Shown here: positions 1 to 6,740 of the stretch, piece after piece
Layout: every line of letters begins with the position of its first letter
Numbering within the stretch: the stretch's first letter is position 1
From: Flavobacteriales bacterium
GTDB lineage: Bacteria > Bacteroidota > Bacteroidia > Flavobacteriales_D > Crocinitomicaceae
Direction: 5' to 3'
DNA length: 8,526 bases
NCBI GenBank assembly: GCA_947462695.1
Contig: CANHQC010000074.1
Location: 1 to 8,526 of the forward strand
Program-made: the position numbers and the translations under genes
The notes under the pieces: model-generated
Told to the model about the DNA's origin: nothing
Database searches by the model: none
What the model saw: the letters and a program-made list of their open reading frames with translations, nothing else

Positions 1-1949
1 ACAACCTGAAGTTAGTTGCACCGAATAACCGCCCAAAAATTGACATTATTGTGGTTGGAACAGGTCTAGCTGGAGCATCTGCAGCCGCTTCACTTGGTGA
101 AATGGGATACAATGTTAAAGCATTTTGTTTCCAGGATTCACCGCGTCGCGCACACTCCATTGCCGCACAAGGTGGTATAAACGCCGCTAAAAACTACCAA
201 AACGACGGTGACAGCATTTACCGCTTGTTTTACGATACGATCAAAGGAGGTGATTACCGCGCCCGTGAAGCCAACGTTCACCGTTTGGCTGAAGTGTCTG
301 GAAACATCATCGACCAATGTGTGGCGCAAGGCGTTCCATTTGCCCGCGAATACGGTGGATTATTAGATAACCGGTCATTTGGAGGAACGCAAGTTCAGCG
401 TACATTCTATGCTGCTGGACAAACTGGTCAACAATTATTGCTTGGTGCTTACTCCGCTCTTTCACGTCAGGTTGGACTTGGTCGCGTGAAAATGTACCAC
501 CGCCACGAAATGCTTGACTTGGTAAAAGTCGACGGAAAAGCCAGGGGAATCATCGCACGTAACCTTGTTACGGGAGAAATAGAACGTCATTCGGCACACG
601 CCGTGATTATTGCTTCTGGTGGTTATGGAAACGTGTATTTCTTATCCACGAACGCGATGGGAAGTAACGTTACTGCAGCGTGGAAAGTACACAAACAAGG
701 CGCCTACTTTGCCAACCCATGTTTCGTACAAATTCACCCGACATGTATTCCTGTTCACGGAACAAACCAGTCGAAATTGACATTGATGTCGGAGTCGCTG
801 CGTAATTCTGGTCGAATTTGGGTGCCAAAGAAAAAAGAAGACGCAGAAGCCATTCGTGCTGGGCAACTAAAACCAACTCAGATTACTGAAGACGACCGTG
901 ATTATTTCTTGGAAAGACGTTACCCGGCGTTTGGTAACCTCGTTCCACGTGACGTTGCATCTCGCGCAGCAAAAGAACGTTGTGATGCCGGTCATGGAAT
1001 TGAAGCAAACGACACAAACGAAGGAGTATACTTAGATTTCTCTACTGAAATCAAAAGTAAAGGACGACAAGCAGCCTTTGCGAAAGGGGAACACAATCCT
1101 TCTGACGAGCGCATCATCGAACTTGGTAAAAAATGGGTAGAGGAAAAATACGGTAACCTCTTCCAGATGTACGAGAAAATCACAGATGAAAACCCATATG
1201 AAACACCGATGAAAATTTATCCAGCAGTTCACTACACTATGGGAGGTGTTTGGGTAGATTACAACTTACAAAGTACCATTCCGGGATGTTTTGTGGCAGG
1301 AGAAGCTAATTTCTCGGATCACGGAGCTAACCGACTTGGTGCTTCAGCGTTGATGCAAGGATTGGCAGACGGGTATTTTGTGCTTCCTTACACCGTGTCT
1401 GACTACCTTTCAAACGACATCAGAACGGGATCAATTTCAACGGATCTACCGGAATTTGAAGAAGCAGAAAACCGAGTAAAATCACTTATCGATAAATTCA
1501 TCACCAACAACGGAACGAAATCTGTTGACCATTTCCACAAGCGCCTAGGACAAATTATGTGGAATAAAGTTGGAATGTCAAGAAGCACAGATGGATTAAA
1601 GCTGGCCATTGAAGAGATTGCTGCATTGAAAGAGGAGTTTTACAACAATGTATACGTTCCTGGTTCTGCAGATCAATTGAATCCTGAATTGGAAAAAGCA
1701 CTTCGCGTAGCAGACTTCATCGATCTAGGTCAACTTATGGCAATGGATGCATTGCAACGAAACGAGTCGTGTGGTGGACATTTCCGTGAAGAATACCAAG
1801 ACGAAGAAGGTGAGACGCTTCGTGACGATGAAAACTTCAAATTTGTAGGAGCTTGGGAATATACCGGTCACGACATTAGCAAGGCAAATCTCCACAAAGA
1901 AGAACTGAAGTACGAGTTTATCAAAATTGCAGCGCGTAATTACAAATAA
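1..1949 (+). CDS. sdhA: Succinate dehydrogenase/fumarate reductase flavoprotein subunit, 5' end missing
   Basis: This is the FAD-binding catalytic subunit of complex II, which oxidises succinate to fumarate at the cytoplasmic face of the membrane. The reading frame is open from base 3, before the GTG at 51, and the residues there ([14 protein letters not shown]) match the usual N-terminal region, so the true start lies outside the window. About 648 codons are visible, and I estimate that 20-25 are missing. Visible motifs are the Rossmann GTGLAG (57-74), the [11 protein letters not shown] segment whose His (153-155) is the expected covalent FAD attachment site, HPTCIPVHG (His at 735), PRDVASRA (Arg at 948), HYTMGG (His at 1230) and [10 protein letters not shown] (Arg at 1332). 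By family knowledge the last four correspond to E. coli SdhA His242, Arg286, His354 and Arg399. The frame is intact. sdhB follows after 18 nt. In Bacteroidota the gene before sdhA is normally the cytochrome b subunit sdhC (inference, off window). Confidence 0.97.
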   Translation, partial: NLKLVAPNNRPKIDIIVVGTGLAGASAAASLGEMGYNVKAFCFQDSPRRAHSIAAQGGINAAKNYQNDGDSIYRLFYDTIKGGDYRAREANVHRLAEVSGNIIDQCVAQGVPFAREYGGLLDNRSFGGTQVQRTFYAAGQTGQQLLLGAYSALSRQVGLGRVKMYHRHEMLDLVKVDGKARGIIARNLVTGEIERHSAHAVIIASGGYGNVYFLSTNAMGSNVTAAWKVHKQGAYFANPCFVQIHPTCIPVHGTNQSKLTLMSESLRNSGRIWVPKKKEDAEAIRAGQLKPTQITEDDRDYFLERRYPAFGNLVPRDVASRAAKERCDAGHGIEANDTNEGVYLDFSTEIKSKGRQAAFAKGEHNPSDERIIELGKKWVEEKYGNLFQMYEKITDENPYETPMKIYPAVHYTMGGVWVDYNLQSTIPGCFVAGEANFSDHGANRLGASALMQGLADGYFVLPYTVSDYLSNDIRTGSISTDLPEFEEAENRVKSLIDKFITNNGTKSVDHFHKRLGQIMWNKVGMSRSTDGLKLAIEEIAALKEEFYNNVYVPGSADQLNPELEKALRVADFIDLGQLMAMDALQRNESCGGHFREEYQDEEGETLRDDENFKFVGAWEYTGHDISKANLHKEELKYEFIKIAARNYK

Positions 1950-1967
1950 TGACACAACGCTAGAATT

Positions 1968-2726
1968 ATGGCATCAAAAAATATCAATGTAACCTTAAAA
2001 ATTTGGCGTCAGCAGAATGCAAATGCCAAGGGAAAAATGGAAACGTACAACTTGGACAACGTTTCTACAGACAGTTCCTTTTTGGAAATGCTTGATCAAT
2101 TGAACGAGCAATTAATTAACGAACGTCAAGAACCAGTCGCTTTCGATCACGATTGTCGCGAGGGAATCTGCGGAATGTGCTCGTTGTACATCAACGGTCG
2201 CGCTCATGGTCCGGATACAGGTGTTACAACTTGTCAGTTACACATGCGTAAATTCAACAACGGAGATACGATTTACATCGAACCGTGGAGAGCGAAAGCG
2301 TTTCCTGTGGTGAAAGACCTTGTGGTGGACAGAAGTGCATTTGACCGCATTCAACAAGCGGGTGGATTCGTATCAGTTAATACATCAGGTCGAACGATCG
2401 ATGCGAACACGATTCCAATTCCAAAATCGGATGCAGATAAAGCATTTGAAGCAGCGGCTTGTATTGGATGTGGCGCATGTGTAGCAACATGTAAAAACAG
2501 CTCAGCAATGTTGTTTGTTGGCGCGAAAGTATCACAATATGCGCTTCTGCCTCAAGGAAAAGTAGAAGCAAAAGAACGTGTGATGAATATGGTGCGTCAG
2601 ATGGATGAAGAAGGGTTTGGAAACTGTACCAATACAGGAGCATGTGAAGTAGAATGTCCGAAAGGAATTTCTTTGGAAAACATTGCGCGCATGAACCGCG
2701 AATTCATGAAAACGATGTTCAGTTAA
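1968..2726 (+). CDS. sdhB: Succinate dehydrogenase/fumarate reductase iron-sulfur subunit
   Basis: This 252-residue protein passes electrons from the SdhA flavin through three iron-sulfur clusters to the membrane quinone site. All the cluster ligands are visible. The N-terminal ferredoxin fold has C63, C68, C71 and C89 (CREGICGMC, then VTTC) for the [2Fe-2S] cluster. The C-terminal domain has [11 protein letters not shown] (C165, C168, C171, C175) and C220, C226 and C230 followed by Pro. By comparison with E. coli SdhB spacing, C165/C168/C171/C230 bind [4Fe-4S] and C175/C220/C226 bind [3Fe-4S]. The length is normal for the Bacteroidota type. The ATG at 1968 gives the expected N-terminus ([15 protein letters not shown]). 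No Shine-Dalgarno is visible, as is usual in this phylum. It lies 18 nt after sdhA and is presumably on the same transcript, which ends at the hairpin at 2750-2779. Confidence 0.97.
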   Translation: MASKNINVTLKIWRQQNANAKGKMETYNLDNVSTDSSFLEMLDQLNEQLINERQEPVAFDHDCREGICGMCSLYINGRAHGPDTGVTTCQLHMRKFNNGDTIYIEPWRAKAFPVVKDLVVDRSAFDRIQQAGGFVSVNTSGRTIDANTIPIPKSDADKAFEAAACIGCGACVATCKNSSAMLFVGAKVSQYALLPQGKVEAKERVMNMVRQMDEEGFGNCTNTGACEVECPKGISLENIARMNREFMKTMFS

Positions 2727-2749
2727 CATTCAAACACATTAACAAAATG

Positions 2750-2779
2750 AAAACCACTTGATTATGAGTGGTTTTTTTT
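2750..2779 (+). terminator. Intrinsic terminator of the sdh operon
   Basis: An AAAACCACT arm (2750-2758) pairs perfectly with AGTGGTTTT (2767-2775) across an 8-nt loop and leads into an uninterrupted T tract ending at 2779. It lies 23 nt after the sdhB stop codon, so it should end the sdh transcript before the PA-domain gene. The assignment rests on the visible stem and T tract only. Confidence 0.85.
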
Positions 2780-2867
2780 ATGCCTAATTGTTTGATGTAT
2801 TCATCCAAATTTTTTCATGTTTGTTGATTTTTATATTATTTTAGCGCTAACTAAAACATAAAAGTGT

Positions 2868-4631
2868 ATGAAAAAATTATTACTTGTTTTCGCTGTAGTT
2901 GGGGCATCTTTTGCGTCCCAGGCACAAGTTATTTGTGCAGTGCAGTCACCTGCAAGTATCGCAGGAAACTACTCGTTTACATGGGCTGATCCACCAGGAG
3001 GTTGGGGAACACCAGATTTCTTAATTCCGGGAACGTTTATTGAAGACACCTTAATTATGGTGAATGATGGAACACCTGGAAACAATGCTACGTATGGAAA
3101 CTTACTTCAAGAAGAAGGGTGTAATCCATCACCAGTTAATGCTTACGCTGGAAAAATTTGTGTTATTCGTCGTAACACATGTGAGTTTGGAAAGAAAGCA
3201 TTTGAAGCTCAAACAGCAGGTGCAATCGGTGTTATCATCGTAAACCGTGACCCAGACGTTATCGGAATGGGCCCGGGAGCTGACGGTGCAAACGTTACGA
3301 TTCCAGTTGTCATGTTGTCTAGTACAGACGGTCAATTATTGATTGATCAAATGGCTAACGGACCAGTTGTTGCCTTGATTGGTAACAAAACAGGTTTATT
3401 CCCTAACGATGCTGGTATCACGCCAGGAGCAACGTTAATTTCTAAGTCTTATGGTGTTCCATCACAATTGGCTCAAAACGCATCTGAATTCAACTTTGAA
3501 TTAGGAACTCGCGTATACAACTATGGAACAGGAACACAAAACAACATAAGTGTTACTGCAAACATCAATGGTCCATCTGGAACATCTGTGTACAACAACA
3601 CTGTAAATGTTGGAACTTTAATCTCTGGAGATAGTGTAGATATTTTCCCTGGTGGAGCTTTCTCATTCCCACAGTTTAGTTTACCTACATATGCACCTGG
3701 TCGTTATTCATTGTCTTACACGGTGAATTTAAGTGGGGTAAGTGACGATTATGATTCTGACAACATTGTGACTTCTGACTTCGTAGTTAATGATTCTATT
3801 TTCTCATATGCTATGTTAGATGAAGTAACTGGATTACCAGTTGCAAACAATGGATACCGTCCGTCAACTAATAACGCTACGTTCTCTACTTGTATGGTTA
3901 TTGACAACCCTAACGCGAGCCGTTTAGCAGTGAAAGGTGTTTACTTTGCAGCTTCAACTTCTTCTGCATCAGGTGTTTCACTTGAAGGAGAAGAGATTGC
4001 TATTAACTTGTACCGTTGGGAAGACGTTTTCGTTGACTTGAACGACGCTGCACTTGCGTTTACTACGTTGAACTCAGTTGCGTTTGGTTTCTATAACTAT
4101 ACAGCTGATCAGCAAAGTGAAACAGTTTACGCTGAATTCGATACACCTGTAGCGTTAGAAGACAACCAACGTTATTTAGCGTGTGCGCAAACAGTGAACC
4201 TTGAAGTTTACCTTGGGCACGATACTAAAACGAACTATTTGTGGAACGAAGGCTTCTATTTACAGCCGCTTTCTCCAAATGAAAGTGATGGTACATATTT
4301 CGCTTCTGGATTTGGAATGGATGTTCCTTCAGCTATGGGATTAGCTGTATTCAATGCTGATGAACTTGGTATTGATGAAGTTACTTCTACTGTTGATGGT
4401 AAAGCATTCCCTAACCCAGCGACTAACGATGTTACAATTAGCATCGAAGGAGAAGGATCTGCACAAGTTGTGGTAACTGATTTAACTGGTAAAGTTGTAA
4501 TTAATAACGGTGTAAACCTTGTTAATGGCAATGCTGGCCTTAATATTTCTACGCTTGACGCTGGAATGTACGTATTCAACGTTACACTTGAAAACGGAAA
4601 AACAGCACAATTCAATGTGGTAAAGAAATAA
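2868..4631 (+). CDS. Secreted PA-domain protein with type IX secretion C-terminal sorting domain
   Basis: This 587-residue protein has no assigned enzymatic function. The N-terminus (MKKLLLVFAVVGASFASQAQ) is a clear Sec signal peptide, probably cleaved after residue 20. Residues about 60-172 look like a PA (protease-associated) domain: GKICVIRRNTCEFGKKAFEA, then AGAIGVIIVNRD and TIPVVMLSSTDGQLL. Residues about 205-310 resemble an immunoglobulin/CARDB-like beta sandwich (RVYNYGTGTQNNISV). Residues about 312-500 are beta-rich and I do not recognise them. Residues about 508-587 form the Por/T9SS sorting domain (AFPNPATNDVTISI, then VVVTDLTGKVV, LDAGMYVFNVTLENGK and a terminal VVKK), so the product should cross the outer membrane and be surface-attached or released. 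PA domains often accompany subtilisin, M28 or M36 peptidases, but I see no HExxH, no subtilase triad motif and no M28 metal motif. The gene is flanked by terminators on both sides and is likely monocistronic. Extracellular ligand binding is a guess. Confidence 0.85.
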   Translation: MKKLLLVFAVVGASFASQAQVICAVQSPASIAGNYSFTWADPPGGWGTPDFLIPGTFIEDTLIMVNDGTPGNNATYGNLLQEEGCNPSPVNAYAGKICVIRRNTCEFGKKAFEAQTAGAIGVIIVNRDPDVIGMGPGADGANVTIPVVMLSSTDGQLLIDQMANGPVVALIGNKTGLFPNDAGITPGATLISKSYGVPSQLAQNASEFNFELGTRVYNYGTGTQNNISVTANINGPSGTSVYNNTVNVGTLISGDSVDIFPGGAFSFPQFSLPTYAPGRYSLSYTVNLSGVSDDYDSDNIVTSDFVVNDSIFSYAMLDEVTGLPVANNGYRPSTNNATFSTCMVIDNPNASRLAVKGVYFAASTSSASGVSLEGEEIAINLYRWEDVFVDLNDAALAFTTLNSVAFGFYNYTADQQSETVYAEFDTPVALEDNQRYLACAQTVNLEVYLGHDTKTNYLWNEGFYLQPLSPNESDGTYFASGFGMDVPSAMGLAVFNADELGIDEVTSTVDGKAFPNPATNDVTISIEGEGSAQVVVTDLTGKVVINNGVNLVNGNAGLNISTLDAGMYVFNVTLENGKTAQFNVVKK

Positions 4632-4649
4632 TACAATCTTTTTAAATTG

Positions 4650-4687
4650 AAAACGGCTACTTCAATGAGGTAGCCGTTTTTGTTTTT
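4650..4687 (+). terminator. Intrinsic terminator after the PA-domain gene, possibly bidirectional
   Basis: AAAACGGCTAC (4650-4660) pairs perfectly with GTAGCCGTTTT (4670-4680) around a 9-nt loop, followed by a T-rich tract broken by one G (to 4687). It sits 19 nt after the PA-gene stop codon. The S4-protein gene converges from the other side, ending at 4760. Read on the minus strand, the same stem is followed by TTTTCAATTT, and I see no other good hairpin between 4688 and 4759. It may therefore also terminate the minus-strand operon, though less efficiently (inference). Confidence 0.85.
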
Positions 4688-4759
4688 ACATGCTTTTCAT
4701 TCGATTTAAGCCTCTTTTCTGCTGTTTTTAACACGTCGCCTAACAGACAGAAACAATCC

Positions 4760-5134
4760 TCACCAGTCCTCTAAAAACGAGTCCAAATCCCTTCGGTCTT
4801 TTTTAGTGGGTTTACCCGTTCCATTTTCACGGTATACTTGCTGCGATTGTTGGTATAAACGGTACTTTTCAATCTCTTCAGGAAGCGTTAGGTCAATGAT
4901 ATAATCTGCAACAAGCTTGGCGCCCACACGTTTGTCAAGCAACTGAATTACTTTATAGGAGAACACGGCTGTATTTTTGGAGACTTGAATAACATCGCCA
5001 ATTTTTGGAAGTTTAGCCGGCTTAACTGATTCCCCGTTCACTTTTATTTTTGACTTTGATAGCAACTCAGCAGCCTGAGAACGCGTTTTTGCCAACCGAA
5101 CAGACCAAATGTATTTATCCCAACGACAACTCAT
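4760..5134 (-). CDS. hslR: S4-domain RNA-binding protein, Hsp15 (HslR)-like
   Basis: This 124-residue basic protein is of the Hsp15 family. In E. coli, Hsp15 binds free 50S subunits still carrying nascent-chain tRNA and helps recycle them. The S4 RNA-binding domain covers about residues 3-55: RWDKYIWSVRLAKTRSQAAELL, whose core is WDKYIW and KTRS, followed by KIKVNGESVKPAK and GDVIQV. The C-terminal tail GTGKPTKKDRRDLDSF matches the GRPTKKDRR-type tail usual in this family. The length is close to that of E. coli Hsp15 (133 residues). The ATG at 5134 is the only start that fits, since the conserved Asp-Lys lies six residues in. It overlaps the end of the yjbR-type gene by 20 nt (5115-5134) in another frame, which suggests translational coupling. 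It is the last gene of the minus-strand unit. The family call is firm, but a heat-shock role is not shown by the sequence. Confidence 0.85.
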   Translation of the reverse strand: MSCRWDKYIWSVRLAKTRSQAAELLSKSKIKVNGESVKPAKLPKIGDVIQVSKNTAVFSYKVIQLLDKRVGAKLVADYIIDLTLPEEIEKYRLYQQSQQVYRENGTGKPTKKDRRDLDSFLEDW

Positions 5135-5468
5135 TTCGTCGTTTTTTAGTGAAGGAATTTACCACTTGACCATAAGACTCATCCACCAACGAATAAATCA
5201 ATTCATCCGGTACGTCATAATTTACTCGCACAGTGTTCCAATGCGTTTTGTTCATATGGTAACCTGGACGTATTCCGTCGTATTGTTCACGTAAATCAAC
5301 TGCTTTATCGGGAGCACATTTCAAATTAACTTGCTCAAACGAATCGACATCCAACAACGCAAACACTTTTCCGTCAACCTTGAAGACAAGCGTTCGTTCA
5401 TCAAAAGGAAACCCCTCGGTTACGAAGGGTTTCTTAAGGCAATATGTACGAAAATCGTCGAGATACAT
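5115..5468 (-). CDS. MmcQ/YjbR family protein
   Basis: This small 117-residue protein is of the MmcQ/YjbR (DUF419) family. These proteins have a double-wing, CyaY-like fold and are often labelled DNA-binding, but their cellular role is poorly defined. Family hallmarks visible are TEGFPFDERTLVFKV near the N-terminus, FALLD, NLKCAPDKAVDLREQY, and the signature PGYHMNKTHWNTV (residues about 68-80), then a C-terminal helix ending with DESYGQVV. The length is typical. A TTG at 5471 lies immediately before the ATG at 5468. I chose the ATG, which starts 3 nt after the desaturase stop codon (5472-5474). The 3' end overlaps the Hsp15-like gene by 20 nt. It is the middle gene of a tightly packed three-gene unit. 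I do not infer a specific function. Confidence 0.85.
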   Translation of the reverse strand: MYLDDFRTYCLKKPFVTEGFPFDERTLVFKVDGKVFALLDVDSFEQVNLKCAPDKAVDLREQYDGIRPGYHMNKTHWNTVRVNYDVPDELIYSLVDESYGQVVNSFTKKRRNELSLG

Positions 5469-5471
5469 CAA

Positions 5472-6578
5472 TTAATGCAGTGCGGGCGCATGATCGTAGC
5501 GACCAAGGTTACGAAGCATTCGCGTGTGCTCAGCTAAGGCCTCATAAAATGTTTTATACGAATAATACGGTAAATTATATTCCTTTGCTGTTTGTTCCAC
5601 AATTTGAGAAATTTTGCGGTAATGCACATGGCATATATTCGGGAACAAGTGGTGTTCAACTTGGTAATTTAATCCTCCTACGTACCAAGAAAACAAACGT
5701 GCACCCGGAGCAAAATTAGCTGTATTGTACAATTGATTTACCGCCCAATCCGCATCAATATTTCCAGACTCATCCGGCATTGGAAAATCGGAAGTTGGTA
5801 CGACGTGTGCCGGTTGAAAAATGGCAGCAAGTGTTAATCCAGACACATAATTCATAATTATAAACCCAACGATTGTCACCCAAATAGGCGCTGTTGTGAT
5901 CCAAATAGGCAACAAGATAAACAACGCAAAGTAAGCAGCCTTCGCAATAATTAACGTGGCCATATGTTTTGCAAAAGTGGTTTTCTGTGTTTTTATTAAA
6001 TCTCTTCTATGGTAACGAATGGCTTGTTTGTAGTCTTTTGAAATGAACCACATTAACGTCATTAATCCATAAAAAAACCAAGCATACATATGCTGATAAC
6101 GGTGCAATTTTCTTCTTTTTTCGTGCGGAGAAAAGCGCATAATCACGCCAGGATTGATGTCTTCATCCATTCCTGTTACATTGGTGTACGTGTGGTGTAA
6201 CACATTGTGCTGAATGCGCCAGTTGACGTCACTTCCTCCAAGTAAGAACATCACGTAACCCACCCATTTATTTACTTTTTCATTTTTTGAATACGTTCCG
6301 TGATTGGCGTCGTGCATGACGGAAAGTCCTAAACCTGCCATACCAAAACCCATTAATCCCCACAACACTAATGTTAACCACGTACTTTCAACAACTGTTA
6401 AAATTAACGCAAATGGCCCCATGTACAATGCAAGCATAACAATGGTTTTAATCACCATATTCGCATTTGCATGTCGAGAAATATTGTTTGATTTAAAGTA
6501 GGTATTCACGCGCTGTCTAAGTACTTTGTAAAATTCCTCGTTGTGCGTTCGTGTGAACTGAATTGATTTACTATTCAT
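5472..6578 (-). CDS. Membrane fatty-acid desaturase, acyl-lipid/acyl-CoA type
   Basis: This 368-residue integral membrane di-iron desaturase of the FA_desaturase family (PF00487 type) introduces a double bond into fatty acyl chains using O2 and an external electron donor. All three histidine boxes are present: HDANH (H89-H93), HNVLHH (H124-H129) and QVEHH (Q306-H310, in NYQVEHHLFP). An extra His in FQPAHVV (H258) may be a further ligand. Hydrophobic spans lie at about 42-64, 67-88, 164-180, 207-228 and 231-252, consistent with the family's hairpin topology. The QxxHH third box groups it with front-end (delta-5/delta-6-like) desaturases, but there is no fused cytochrome b5 domain, so electrons must come from a separate protein. 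Regiospecificity cannot be read from the sequence. The ATG at 6578 has an A-rich leader. It is the first gene of the minus-strand unit, with a likely promoter just upstream. Confidence 0.93.
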   Translation of the reverse strand: MNSKSIQFTRTHNEEFYKVLRQRVNTYFKSNNISRHANANMVIKTIVMLALYMGPFALILTVVESTWLTLVLWGLMGFGMAGLGLSVMHDANHGTYSKNEKVNKWVGYVMFLLGGSDVNWRIQHNVLHHTYTNVTGMDEDINPGVIMRFSPHEKRRKLHRYQHMYAWFFYGLMTLMWFISKDYKQAIRYHRRDLIKTQKTTFAKHMATLIIAKAAYFALFILLPIWITTAPIWVTIVGFIIMNYVSGLTLAAIFQPAHVVPTSDFPMPDESGNIDADWAVNQLYNTANFAPGARLFSWYVGGLNYQVEHHLFPNICHVHYRKISQIVEQTAKEYNLPYYSYKTFYEALAEHTRMLRNLGRYDHAPALH

Positions 6579-6599
6579 TTCGTTTATTTAATGGATGGG

Positions 6600-6628
6600 T
6601 AAAGATACGGATAAAACGGGTCGACAAA
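6600..6628 (-). promoter_or_regulatory. Candidate Bacteroidota-type promoter for the desaturase operon
   Basis: On the minus strand, TTTG (6628-6625) and TATCTTTA (6607-6600) are separated by 17 nt. The second box matches TAnnTTTG at five of its six fixed bases, and the spacing is within the range reported for sigma-A promoters of this phylum. Transcription would start near 6594, giving a leader of about 15 nt before the ATG at 6578. It is predicted from pattern only. Confidence 0.45.
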
Positions 6629-6715
6629 CATGAATTAATCTGTGGATTGAGTTTATTCGTTCACAATCGAATGTTTGTTCAATTGTTGCATTATACCCTT
6701 AAACAGTTTATTCGT

Positions 6716-6723
6716 TAACTTTG
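6716..6723 (+). promoter_or_regulatory. Candidate -7 element for ispG
   Basis: TAACTTTG is an exact match to the Bacteroidota -7 consensus TAnnTTTG. It ends 17 nt before the ispG ATG, which implies a short leader of roughly 10 nt. I see no TTTG at the expected -33 distance; the nearest TTG (6686-6688) is 27 nt away, which is longer than usual. The call is therefore tentative. The 162-bp gap between the divergent desaturase and ispG genes (6579-6740) holds this site and the opposite-strand candidate, and I see nothing else in it. Confidence 0.35.
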
Positions 6724-6740
6724 TTCTAGAAACCAGCAAT

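Noticed and set aside
51..53. GTG at 51 as the sdhA start codon
   Set aside because: The frame is open from base 3 and the 16 codons before the GTG encode conserved SdhA sequence. The GTG also falls inside the FAD-binding beta strand, so the true start is off the window.
2820..2844. Promoter for the PA-domain gene: TTTG (2820-2823) with TATTTTAG (2837-2844)
   Set aside because: The -7-like box has a mismatch in the TTTG part and the spacer is only 13 nt, too short for the Bacteroidota pattern. A promoter must exist in 2780-2867, but I cannot place it.
4256..4636. 126-codon minus-strand open frame opposite the 3' end of the PA-domain gene
   Set aside because: It lies entirely antisense to the T9SS sorting domain of a clearly real gene, has no recognisable motif, and is explained by the codon composition of that gene.
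4690..4759. Weak hairpin (CTGTT/AACAG) after the S4-protein gene as a separate minus-strand terminator
   Set aside because: Only about 5 bp of pairing with a long loop and no T tract; the hairpin at 4650-4680 is far better.
5469..5471. TTG as the start of the YjbR-type gene
   Set aside because: An ATG follows immediately (5468) and fits the family N-terminus equally well; ATG is the likelier start.
5444..5719. 91-codon plus-strand open frame over the desaturase C-terminal region
   Set aside because: It is antisense to the conserved third histidine box region of the desaturase and has no family features of its own.
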